This document shows, piece by piece, positions 1 through 5,997 of a stretch of 11,428 nt of DNA. The position numbers and the translations under genes are program-made. A model generated the notes under the pieces. The model was given only the letters and a program-made list of their open reading frames with translations, was not told where the DNA came from and searched no databases. Each line of letters starts with the position of its first letter. Position 1 is the first letter of the stretch. Source of the stretch: Acidobacteriota bacterium (GTDB lineage: Bacteria; Acidobacteriota; Terriglobia; Bryobacterales; Bryobacteraceae); assembly GCA_947466555.1 (NCBI GenBank), contig CANIFK010000095.1:1-11428 (forward strand), given 5' to 3'.

Positions 1-1868
1 ACCGACACCTCCACATCCTCCAGCCAGTAATGATCCGGCCCCGGCGCCACCAGCGTCTCAAAGTTCAACGCGTGCAGCCCCCCATCCGGCGAAATCAAAA
101 CCCGCCGCCCCTGCACCTGCCCCAACACCGGACTCACCAGCATCTCGAATAACTGCCGCGCCTCCTGCCCGCCTTCGCTCAACGGGTTCCGCGCCCGCAG
201 CAAAAACTGGTTGTGCCGCTCAACAAGGTCCTGAATCTCCTTCGCCCCCGGCAGCTTCACATACACCGGCGCGCCCTTCGGACCCACCGCCCACAGGTGC
301 GACGCCGGCTCGTCCAGCCAGTAGAACAACACCGTTACCCCCGCCCGCGCCTGCCGCCGAACGGCCTTGTCCTGCATCGTCCGCGCCCGGCTCCGTGCCG
401 CCACGCGCAAGGCGTCCAACGGCCGGTTCTGTCGCAGATAAAACTGCAACGCCGCCCGATACACTTCAATCCGCCCCGACAAATACGAGATCCTGTCCTC
501 CGCCGCGGTCAGCGTCAACTGCGCCTCTTCCACCAGCCGCATCGCCCGTTCGAACTCCGCCTCCGCCAGCCCCGTTTTCCCCTGCCCTGCGAGCAGTTGC
601 GCCAACTCCACCCGCGCTGTCCAACGCACCTGACCTGGCGCCGCGCCGTCGCCCACCAATCGTCGCAACACAGGCTCCGCCCCCGCCGCGTCCCCCTGCG
701 CCATCCGGATCCGCGCGTCGTTCAACTGCCCCACCTGCTCCATATCCGGCTGCTTCAACTTCTGCGCCAACGCCAGCGCGTCGCCGTTCCAACGCGCCGA
801 ATCAAACCACTTCCCACGCCGGTAGGTCACCATCGAAAGCCCCAACATCGTCGCCACCCGCTGGCTAGCATCGATATTGCTCCCGCTCTTGGCCGCCGCC
901 AGCGATTTTTCGAAGTGTTGCTCCGCCCCCGCCAAATCATCCAGCGCCATCAGCGTCCGTGCCTGGTTATTCTCGTTCACAACTCGTTCCCGGTCGTGTA
1001 CCGGCTGGAACCGCCGCAGCGTGTCCAACGCCCGCTCGTAATCCCCCAGCTCCAACTGCTGCCACCCCAGATTGTCCAGCGCGCGCCGCTTTACGTGCGT
1101 TCCCCTTTCCCCCAGCGTCGATGCCACCCGCAACGCGCTCTCCGTGTACCCGGTCGCCTCATCGAAGCGCTCCGAACTCGCACAAAGGTTTCCTAAAGAA
1201 GAAAGCGCCTGCGCCTCCAACAACCCGTCCCGCGACGCCCGTCCCGCCTGTAAAGCCGCCCGCAACGCCGCTTCCGCCGCGTCCATCTGGACCATCGCCC
1301 GCAAGCAGGTTCCCCGGCGCAACTGTACCTTCCCAGCCTCCGCGCTCAACTGCGGCGACTCGGCCAGCACCGCGTCCATAATCGCCATCCCCGCCTGCCG
1401 TTCCTCGGCTGTCCGTGCCATCCGGCACCGGCTGAACCCCAACGTCCGCCGCCTCTGCCGGTCCAACACCGGGTCCGCGCCCGCCCCCAAAGGCTCCGAC
1501 AGCATGGCAATACCCGCCGCCCCGTCTGGTCGCTGTGCCAGCATCTCCGCCCGCATCAACCGGAATTGGTCCCGCAGCGGCCGCGACGCCTTCATCTCCA
1601 CCAGCAGTTCGTCGCTCGGAATCAGCGCCAGCGCCTGGTCAAATCGCTCGTCATCGACCGCCGCCTGGGCCTTGGCAAATATCTCTTCGGCCGTCTGCGA
1701 TGGCTTCGAACACCCGCCACACAGCATCGCTAGAGCCAACAGCCCCAGCCACCCCGTCCCTCCACCCGCAATCCGCTTTGCGATCCTCCGAATGCCAGTG
1801 CGATTGCCGTCCTGGCTCTCGTAAAGCAGATCGAAATCGCGGAATGGAGGGACCACCCGCCTCAGCAT
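1..1868 (-). CDS. TPR-CHAT domain protein, membrane-tethered or lipoprotein-like (C-terminus outside window)
   Basis: The minus frame is open from an ATG at 1868-1866 to the window edge, giving 622 visible residues. CHAT domains are caspase-fold cysteine peptidases, and TPR-CHAT proteins act as proteases in several bacterial defence and signalling systems. Residues 1-34 are hydrophilic, about 36-50 are hydrophobic (TGWLGLLALAM), then LCGGCSKP follows, which could be an imperfect lipobox or an anchor. Residues ~58-500 are Ala/Leu/Arg-rich helical TPR-like repeats (for example ALDNLGWQQLELGDYERAL). From ~508 the CHAT fold begins (VTVLFYWLDEP), with the characteristic LISPDGGLHALNFETL near 590-605. 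The catalytic His and Cys lie further on, beyond the window, so activity cannot be judged. The start overlaps the upstream stop (TAATG), implying translational coupling in the sigma/anti-sigma operon. Family call is firm; the exact start and localisation are less sure. Confidence 0.85.
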   Translation of the reverse strand, partial: MLRRVVPPFRDFDLLYESQDGNRTGIRRIAKRIAGGGTGWLGLLALAMLCGGCSKPSQTAEEIFAKAQAAVDDERFDQALALIPSDELLVEMKASRPLRDQFRLMRAEMLAQRPDGAAGIAMLSEPLGAGADPVLDRQRRRTLGFSRCRMARTAEERQAGMAIMDAVLAESPQLSAEAGKVQLRRGTCLRAMVQMDAAEAALRAALQAGRASRDGLLEAQALSSLGNLCASSERFDEATGYTESALRVASTLGERGTHVKRRALDNLGWQQLELGDYERALDTLRRFQPVHDRERVVNENNQARTLMALDDLAGAEQHFEKSLAAAKSGSNIDASQRVATMLGLSMVTYRRGKWFDSARWNGDALALAQKLKQPDMEQVGQLNDARIRMAQGDAAGAEPVLRRLVGDGAAPGQVRWTARVELAQLLAGQGKTGLAEAEFERAMRLVEEAQLTLTAAEDRISYLSGRIEVYRAALQFYLRQNRPLDALRVAARSRARTMQDKAVRRQARAGVTVLFYWLDEPASHLWAVGPKGAPVYVKLPGAKEIQDLVERHNQFLLRARNPLSEGGQEARQLFEMLVSPVLGQVQGRRVLISPDGGLHALNFETLVAPGPDHYWLEDVEVS

Positions 1869-2608
1869 TAATTCGGCGGTTCCCAGTGACCGTTGCCGGC
1901 CCCGTCGCCCAAACTCAACGATCCTTCGGTGTCGCATCCCAACTCCACCCGCAGCATCGTCAACCGTCGCGCATAACGCGAAATGCGGTATTCACCCAGA
2001 TACAACGTCGCGAAATCCTTGATTCGCATCCCGTTGGCTTCCGGATACAACGTCGCCTTCACATCGCCGATCGGCGTGACACATCCGCCCATCTCTTTGG
2101 CCGTGCACGGCGCACCCAATGTCCCCGGCTCAATGATCAGCCCTTTTAGGGCGCCTTCCACATACGCATACTCCAGGCCCGTATAGGTCGGATACTTGGC
2201 GAAGGTCTCCACCGCCGAACGCAGCGGCAACTCTTTGCCATAGATAGTCAGGCCCTCAATCAGGGAGCCCGCCGGAGTTACCAGCGTCTCGCGCCCCGCC
2301 GGGTCCGGTTGGCTCACCAGATGGACTACCATCCGGCTCACTTTCAGGACGTCCATCAGGTTGACGTCTTCCAGAGACACAGTCATCTCCGTCTGTTTCC
2401 CGTCCCCCTGCACGGTCGTCGTCGCCGTGCGAACGGACAACACGCCCGGGATCCCGAAGTTATCGGTAGAGGCCGTGCCATACCCGCCGCTTGGCGACAG
2501 CGACGCCATTGCCTGCGTCGGAATCGCCAGATACGTCGGACTCGTCAAAAAACCGCCAAACGCAGAACCGTTGGCGGCGAAGGAGTAATACCGTTTTCGC
2601 TCAGACAT
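1868..2608 (-). CDS. Unrecognised 246-aa protein between anti-sigma factor and CHAT genes
   Basis: I do not recognise this family. The ATG at 2608-2606 lies 9 nt after the anti-sigma stop, and the stop overlaps the ATG of the CHAT gene by one base, so it belongs to the same operon. There is no signal peptide or membrane segment. The N-terminus is aromatic and Gly/Ser-rich (RYYSFAANGSAFGGF, 6-20). The rest alternates short beta-type stretches with loops (for example MTVSLEDVNLMDVLKVSRMV at 75-94, TLYLGEYRIS at 201-210). Cysteines are at 168, 176 and 225. Its fixed place beside a CHAT protein suggests a partner, adaptor or cleavage target, but that is only context. The reading frame itself is well supported by the tight packing on both sides. 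Confidence 0.8.
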   Translation of the reverse strand: MSERKRYYSFAANGSAFGGFLTSPTYLAIPTQAMASLSPSGGYGTASTDNFGIPGVLSVRTATTTVQGDGKQTEMTVSLEDVNLMDVLKVSRMVVHLVSQPDPAGRETLVTPAGSLIEGLTIYGKELPLRSAVETFAKYPTYTGLEYAYVEGALKGLIIEPGTLGAPCTAKEMGGCVTPIGDVKATLYPEANGMRIKDFATLYLGEYRISRYARRLTMLRVELGCDTEGSLSLGDGAGNGHWEPPN

Positions 2609-2617
2609 AAATTCTTG

Positions 2618-3274
2618 TTAGGGAAGTGCCAGTTCGAATGGTAACGCGGCAATCTCCCTTTGTGTAGTCGAGTTTTGTACCCGCAGCGTGTAAATACCGG
2701 AACGCAATCCATTCACAGGCACCATAACCTGAATATCATTGGTGTCCTGCGGCGCTCTCCCGGCAAACTGCTGTACGGTATGCCCATCGGCATTCTCCAG
2801 CAAAAAGGTGAACTGCGTCACCGTCGTGTCGGTGTAGTTAAACAACAACGCCACACGTTTCTGTTCCGGACCAACTTGAATCTTTCGCGGCGCTCCGCCA
2901 GCCGCGCGCGTCGCGGTGACAAAGTAGCTCCCCGTTACTTCCGGCGGCACGCCAACGGGGGAACCCTGCCATACCAACGCCGCCGCCATCACCGCGCACG
3001 CCCCCGCCAATGCGGGCTTGGGGACAAACGTCAGCCATCGTTCCCACCACGGCGTCGTGGTCGCAATGACAGTCGGCTTTGCCGCTTCCTCTGCCTTCAG
3101 CTCCATCAACGGCCGCCTGGCGTTGTCCAGGAATTTTGTCGCCGCTACGACCTCTTCGGCGCACACCGCGCAGGAGAAGTAATGTTCCTCGAACGCATCT
3201 CGTTCCGGGTCGGCCATCTCTCCCAGGAGGTAGCGTTCCAGCAGTTTAGCGTTCTTGGCGTTTTGGTGGTCCAT
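2618..3274 (-). CDS. Anti-sigma factor, zf-HC2 zinc finger with one transmembrane helix
   Basis: Predicted 218-aa membrane protein that holds the adjacent ECF sigma factor inactive. Residues 11-50 form the anti-sigma domain with the zinc-binding pattern HX3CX2C (H31, C35, C38 in HYFSCAVC). A proline/threonine linker leads to a hydrophobic helix at ~87-103 (PALAGACAVMAAALVWQG). Residues 104-218 form a beta-rich, presumably periplasmic sensor domain ending in an Ig-like strand pattern (GLRSGIYTLRVQN). The ATG at 3274 lies 7 nt after the sigma stop. An in-frame TTG at 3292 would overlap the sigma gene but adds only six residues outside the domain, so the ATG is preferred. No strong Shine-Dalgarno is seen, which fits translational coupling to the sigma gene. 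It is not a RseA-type anti-sigma; the zinc motif is the family mark. Confidence 0.87.
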   Translation of the reverse strand: MDHQNAKNAKLLERYLLGEMADPERDAFEEHYFSCAVCAEEVVAATKFLDNARRPLMELKAEEAAKPTVIATTTPWWERWLTFVPKPALAGACAVMAAALVWQGSPVGVPPEVTGSYFVTATRAAGGAPRKIQVGPEQKRVALLFNYTDTTVTQFTFLLENADGHTVQQFAGRAPQDTNDIQVMVPVNGLRSGIYTLRVQNSTTQREIAALPFELALP

Positions 3275-3281
3275 AGGTGGG

Positions 3282-3842
3282 TTACTTCGCAATCACTTGC
3301 ATATATTTGTCTTTAAACGTCAACCTGGCCCGATGCAACAGGACACGCAGGTACTCCCGGTCGACTCCCTGCTCGCGGCAAACCTGCTCCCGCTTTTTAT
3401 CGTCAAAATAGATGGCTCGTAATAATAGTTGCTCTCGTTGCGGAAGCGTTTCAAGAACATGACGAACTGCTGTCGAAGATTCGTGACTCAGCATCTCCGT
3501 CTCCACGTCCGCCGAGTCGTCCCGCCGGTCGAAGGACTCCTCCATCGGCGACGGATCCCGCTCCCCGGCCCGCCGGAATTCCAGAACCACGTTGTCGCAA
3601 ATCGAGTTGACGAGCGGCCCGAGCCGCTCCGGTTGCCGTATTCCGTCCGGTCGCCGAATCAACCGGAATGTACGCAGGAAAACCTCCTGCCGGATCTCTT
3701 CCACAAGGTATGCGGAACGCACGCGTGCCCGCAGTTTAATCCCTAGCAACTCTCCAAAATAGGCGACAAAATGACGTTCCGTGTCCGAGTCGCCCGCGGA
3801 TAGCCGCTGCACATACGCCAAGTCGAAAGTGACGAATTGCAT
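3282..3842 (-). CDS. ECF-type RNA polymerase sigma factor
   Basis: 186-aa sigma-70 family protein lacking regions 1 and 3, as expected for extracytoplasmic-function sigma factors. Region 2 spans ~24-91, including the core-binding and -10 recognition helix (LVEEIRQEVFLRTFRLIRR). Region 4 spans ~126-179 with a helix-turn-helix (LPQREQLLLRAIYFDDKKRE followed by a VDREYLRVLLHRAR recognition helix). An acidic linker rich in Asp/Glu separates them. The ATG at 3842 is chosen because AGAGG sits 4 nt upstream; a longer in-frame TTG start at 3914 would add 24 residues unlike the family and run through the leader hairpin. It is first in the operon, followed by its likely anti-sigma. Autoregulation through the upstream region is typical of such pairs but not shown here. 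The -10 and -35 preferences cannot be read from the protein alone. Confidence 0.92.
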   Translation of the reverse strand: MQFVTFDLAYVQRLSAGDSDTERHFVAYFGELLGIKLRARVRSAYLVEEIRQEVFLRTFRLIRRPDGIRQPERLGPLVNSICDNVVLEFRRAGERDPSPMEESFDRRDDSADVETEMLSHESSTAVRHVLETLPQREQLLLRAIYFDDKKREQVCREQGVDREYLRVLLHRARLTFKDKYMQVIAK

Positions 3843-3887
3843 AAGGCCTCTTGCCCCACTTTTCTCCAGTGAAACCAATAATAGCAG

Positions 3888-3934
3888 CCGGCCCTGGACG
3901 GCGGAGTATGCCAATACAGACCTTCCAGGGCCGG
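3888..3934. repeat. Perfect 11-bp inverted repeat in the sigma operon leader
   Basis: CCGGCCCTGGA at 3888-3898 and its exact complement TCCAGGGCCGG at 3924-3934 flank a 25-nt loop, 46 nt upstream of the sigma start. In the minus-strand transcript this would be a GC-rich hairpin in the 5' leader; as DNA it could be an operator dyad. A related half-site, GGTCCCTGG, lies at 3967-3975. There is no T-run after it, so it is not a standard intrinsic terminator. Confidence 0.6.
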
Positions 3935-3950
3935 GCCTCCGGTTACTGAA

Positions 3951-3986
3951 TACTTATGTAGTGCAGGTCCCTGGAAAATCGTTTCA
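3951..3986 (-). promoter_or_regulatory. Weak promoter-like element for the sigma/anti-sigma/CHAT operon
   Basis: Read on the minus strand, TGAAAC (3986-3981) is followed by an AT-rich TACATAAGTA (3960-3951). GAAAC resembles the AAC-containing -35 of many ECF promoters, and the second block could be a -10. The spacing (20 nt to TACATA) is longer than usual, so this is a tentative site. It is placed here because it is the only such combination in the 156-bp gap upstream of the sigma gene. Confidence 0.2.
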
Positions 3987-3998
3987 CGGATCACGAAA

Positions 3999-4418
3999 TT
4001 ATTTTTGGCGGGTGAATTCCAGCACCTTGGCGCCCTCCAAACGGAGCGTCCCGCCGGTCAGCGAAATCTTCCAGGCGCCGCGCAGCGCATCGAAGAAAGC
4101 GTCCTCGGCCGCCATCGCCTCCGGCGATGCGGCCATCTTCGTCGCCGCGATCTCGCCCTTCCAGGTGATGCCGCCCTTGCCATCGATTTCGGCCGCCGTC
4201 GAGTACCGGTTCACCCCGCCCGTCCCGCTCACCACGCCCCCCTCCTGGAACTGGATCGTCGGGCGCCGGCCGGCCGTTTGACCGGAAAATTCAAACGGTT
4301 GACCAAGAAGCGAGCTCCACGAAAGTGTCGAATTCGGCACCGAAAGTACACTTTTTTGCACGTTTTTGGGGGCGCAAGAGGCCAAAAACAGCACGAAAAA
4401 AACGGTGAGGAGACGCAT
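3999..4418 (-). CDS. META-domain (HslJ-like) lipoprotein
   Basis: 139-aa predicted lipoprotein. Residues 1-14 are a signal peptide ending in the lipobox LASC, with C15 as the lipidated residue. Residues ~32-137 match the META/HslJ fold: an opening W-x-x-LLGQPFEF strand, GTGGVNRY at 65-72 (the usual GCNRY-type motif, with Gly for Cys) and ATKMAASPE at 92-100 (the TRMACP-type motif, with Ala for Cys), then a final LRLEGAKVLEFTRQ. The two cysteines usually seen in these motifs are absent. Known META proteins are envelope proteins, one linked to novobiocin resistance; the molecular function is unclear. Start: ATG with GGAG two bases upstream. It diverges from rbfA across 41 bp. It is upstream of the sigma operon on the same strand with a 156-bp gap, so probably a separate transcript. 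Confidence 0.85.
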   Translation of the reverse strand: MRLLTVFFVLFLASCAPKNVQKSVLSVPNSTLSWSSLLGQPFEFSGQTAGRRPTIQFQEGGVVSGTGGVNRYSTAAEIDGKGGITWKGEIAATKMAASPEAMAAEDAFFDALRGAWKISLTGGTLRLEGAKVLEFTRQK

Positions 4419-4420
4419 GG

Positions 4421-4443
4421 CTCCAGAGTACGCGATACTGGAG
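4421..4443. promoter_or_regulatory. Short dyad in the META/rbfA divergent gap
   Basis: CTCCAG (4421-4426) and CTGGAG (4438-4443) form a 6-bp inverted repeat separated by 11 bp, occupying most of the 41-bp gap between two divergent start codons. It could be an operator serving both genes. Six-base arms can arise by chance, so this is a weak call. Confidence 0.2.
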
Positions 4444-4459
4444 AGGAAAGCAGCACCCC

Positions 4460-4813
4460 ATGGACGCCATCCGTCTTCAACGCGTATCCGAGCAGGTCCG
4501 CGAAGAGTTAACTGAACTGATCGAGTATGAAATGAGCGACCCCCGAGTCGAAGGGGTCACCGTGACCGATGTCCACATCGCGCCCGACGGCCGCAAGGCA
4601 AGGGTAATGGTTGCATTGACTTCCGGGGAATCGGAGCGGGAAGCGGCGATGGCCGCGCTCGAAAACGCCCGCGCCTACCTCCGGACCCAGGTGGCCCACC
4701 GCCTGGCGCTCCACCGGACTCCCGATCTCCAGTTCGAGCTGGACGCGGTGGTTAACCCCGTTCATATGAACAAGATCATGAAGCGCATCCGGAAGCTCCG
4801 CCCCCAGGACTAG
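4460..4813 (+). CDS. rbfA: Ribosome-binding factor A
   Basis: 117-aa cytoplasmic RbfA, which binds the 30S subunit and supports 16S rRNA 5'-end maturation, especially in the cold. The family pattern is clear: RLQRVSEQVREELTELI at the N-terminus, MSDPRVEGVTVTDVHIAPDG at 25-44 (the typical DPR...V.VT.V..S.D core of the KH fold), ALENARAYLRTQVAHRL at 65-81 and a C-terminal PVHMNKIMKRIRKL helix. Length is normal (E. coli 133 aa). A purine-rich GAGAGGA at 4441-4447 lies 12 nt before the ATG, a long spacing, but no better start is available. The gene is often next to infB, nusA or truB; here none of these is present. Its stop codon directly abuts the stop of the opposing gene. Confidence 0.97.
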   Translation: MDAIRLQRVSEQVREELTELIEYEMSDPRVEGVTVTDVHIAPDGRKARVMVALTSGESEREAAMAALENARAYLRTQVAHRLALHRTPDLQFELDAVVNPVHMNKIMKRIRKLRPQD

Positions 4814-5332
4814 CTATTTCGCCAAGTAAACGGTCAGTTTGGACCGAGGGGACTGGGATTTGGCGATCAGACGAACGGCGTTGACGTGGCGGCCGTTGGC
4901 GAAATCGAGCAGCAGGAACGTGCCGCGCTCGACGTCGCCGTTGTTGAAATCGACGACTTGTACCTGACCGTTGTCGAAGTGGACTTCGGCGAAATCGAGG
5001 TGGGAGCGGCCTTCGATGTTGAGGTAGAGCGCGTTGCCGCGATGGTTGACGTTTAGGGTGGTATCGACCCAGTCTTCGCGGCGGGTGATGACCTCGCTGT
5101 CTTCCCAGAGCAGGCGGTCGCGAGCGGGGAGGGTGACGACGCGACGAGTCCAGACAACCGGGGCGGCGTAGACGATTGGCGCGCGAACGACCACCGGGGC
5201 CGGGCGGGAGCGGACGATGACGGTGCGTCCGGGGCGGGCCAAGGGGTGGCCCGCGCCGACGCGGATGCCGACGCGGACGTCAGCGAGAAGGGGAAGGGCC
5301 AGCAGCAGGCTGGCGGTCAACAACTTGTTCAT
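4814..5332 (-). CDS. Secreted small beta-rich protein, possibly DUF2541-like
   Basis: 172-aa exported protein of unknown function. Residues 1-17 are a signal peptide (MNKLLTASLLLALPLLA). Residues ~29-65 are a low-complexity Pro/Val/Arg stretch (RPAPVVVRAPIVYAAPVVW), likely an extended linker. Residues ~75-172 form a beta-rich domain with repeated Asn-Gly/Asp turns (FDNGQVQVVDFNNGDVERG) and an ending NAVRLIAKSQSPRSKLTVYL that recalls DUF2541-type secreted proteins; I would not insist on that family. ATG 5332 is preferred over the in-frame GTG at 5350 because AGGAGG lies 4 nt upstream and the signal peptide then begins at residue 1. The gene lies 49 bp after the GmhA-like gene on the same strand, so they may be co-transcribed. 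Sense-strand composition is C-rich, unlike the plus-strand genes to the right. Confidence 0.8.
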   Translation of the reverse strand: MNKLLTASLLLALPLLADVRVGIRVGAGHPLARPGRTVIVRSRPAPVVVRAPIVYAAPVVWTRRVVTLPARDRLLWEDSEVITRREDWVDTTLNVNHRGNALYLNIEGRSHLDFAEVHFDNGQVQVVDFNNGDVERGTFLLLDFANGRHVNAVRLIAKSQSPRSKLTVYLAK

Positions 5333-5381
5333 GGTGCCTCCTATGTACACTGATTAACTCGTGAACGGAGGCAAAGTTGTA

Positions 5382-5939
5382 TCAGTACGCTTCTTCCATG
5401 AAATGGTAGGCGATCATGTGGCACATGGCCATGTGAGCGTCTTCGATACGGCCCATGTGCTGGTTGGGGATGTGGAGATTGAGCTGGGCGAGGGGGGCGA
5501 GTTTGCCGCCGTCGCGACCGGTCATGGCGATGGTTTTGCAGCCGAGGGCGGTGGCGGTTTCGATGCCCTTGAGGACGTTGGGCGAGTTGCCGGAGCCGCT
5601 GATGGTGAGGAAGACGTCGCCGGGCTGGGCGAAGTTCTTGAGCTGTTCGGAGAAGACGATGTCGTAGCCGACGTCGTTGGAGTAGGCAGTGAGGGTGGGG
5701 AGATTGTCGTTGAGGCTGAGGATGCGGAACTTCTTGTCGCGGCCGAAGCTGGCGCCTTTGAGGACGTCGCAGACGAAGTGCGAGGCCGAGCCGGCGCTGC
5801 CGCCGTTGCCGCAAACGAAGATGGTGCGGCCGTTGTCACGGGCTTCGGAGAAGAGGGCGACGGCCTTGCGGACGCCTTCGATGTCAATGCCGCGGATGGT
5901 TTCGGCTAAATCCTGCTGATACTTCGCAATAGAATCCAT
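5382..5939 (-). CDS. GmhA-like SIS-domain phosphosugar isomerase
   Basis: 185-aa single SIS-domain protein resembling phosphoheptose isomerase GmhA (192 aa in E. coli), which converts sedoheptulose 7-phosphate to glycero-manno-heptose 7-phosphate for LPS or S-layer heptose. Motifs: FVCGNGGSAGSASH at 41-54 (sugar-phosphate loop), SLNDNLPTLTAYSNDVGYD at 75-93, LTISGSGNSPNV at 111-122 (second phosphate loop), AMTGRDGGKLAPL at 138-150 and RIEDAH at 164-169, where H169 aligns with the catalytic His of GmhA. Asp58 sits where GmhA has the active-site Glu, and Glu166 replaces the usual Gln of the RIQE-type motif, so a related aldose-ketose specificity or a DiaA-like role is possible. ATG 5939 is preceded by AAGGAA; the upstream extension starting at 6092 overlaps the opposite gene and is not family-like. 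Confidence 0.82.
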   Translation of the reverse strand: MDSIAKYQQDLAETIRGIDIEGVRKAVALFSEARDNGRTIFVCGNGGSAGSASHFVCDVLKGASFGRDKKFRILSLNDNLPTLTAYSNDVGYDIVFSEQLKNFAQPGDVFLTISGSGNSPNVLKGIETATALGCKTIAMTGRDGGKLAPLAQLNLHIPNQHMGRIEDAHMAMCHMIAYHFMEEAY

Positions 5940-5997
5940 TTTCCTTATTTTAACCTCTTTGACCCCGGATTGCGGTTGATCGCGCACTGGTTGGCAA

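Noticed and set aside
213..1196. 327-aa plus-strand open frame rich in Arg, Pro and His
   Set aside because: Composition is that of a shadow frame opposite the TPR-CHAT gene, whose minus frame is open throughout and has clear domain motifs.
3843..3914. Upstream TTG start that would lengthen the sigma factor by 24 residues
   Set aside because: The extension is not sigma-like, runs through the leader hairpin, and the ATG at 3842 has a good AGAGG at 4 nt.
5341..5814. 157-aa Arg/Gln/Pro-rich minus-strand open frame
   Set aside because: Out-of-frame shadow of the GmhA-like gene, which has all SIS motifs in the other minus frame.
5361..5909. 182-aa plus-strand frame rich in Gly, Val, Asp and Glu
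   Set aside because: Antisense shadow of the GmhA-like gene; no motif and no ribosome-binding site.
5940..5997. TAAAAT (read on the minus strand) as a -10 box for the GmhA-like gene
   Set aside because: It is only 7 nt from the start codon and overlaps the ribosome-binding region, with no -35 at a proper distance.
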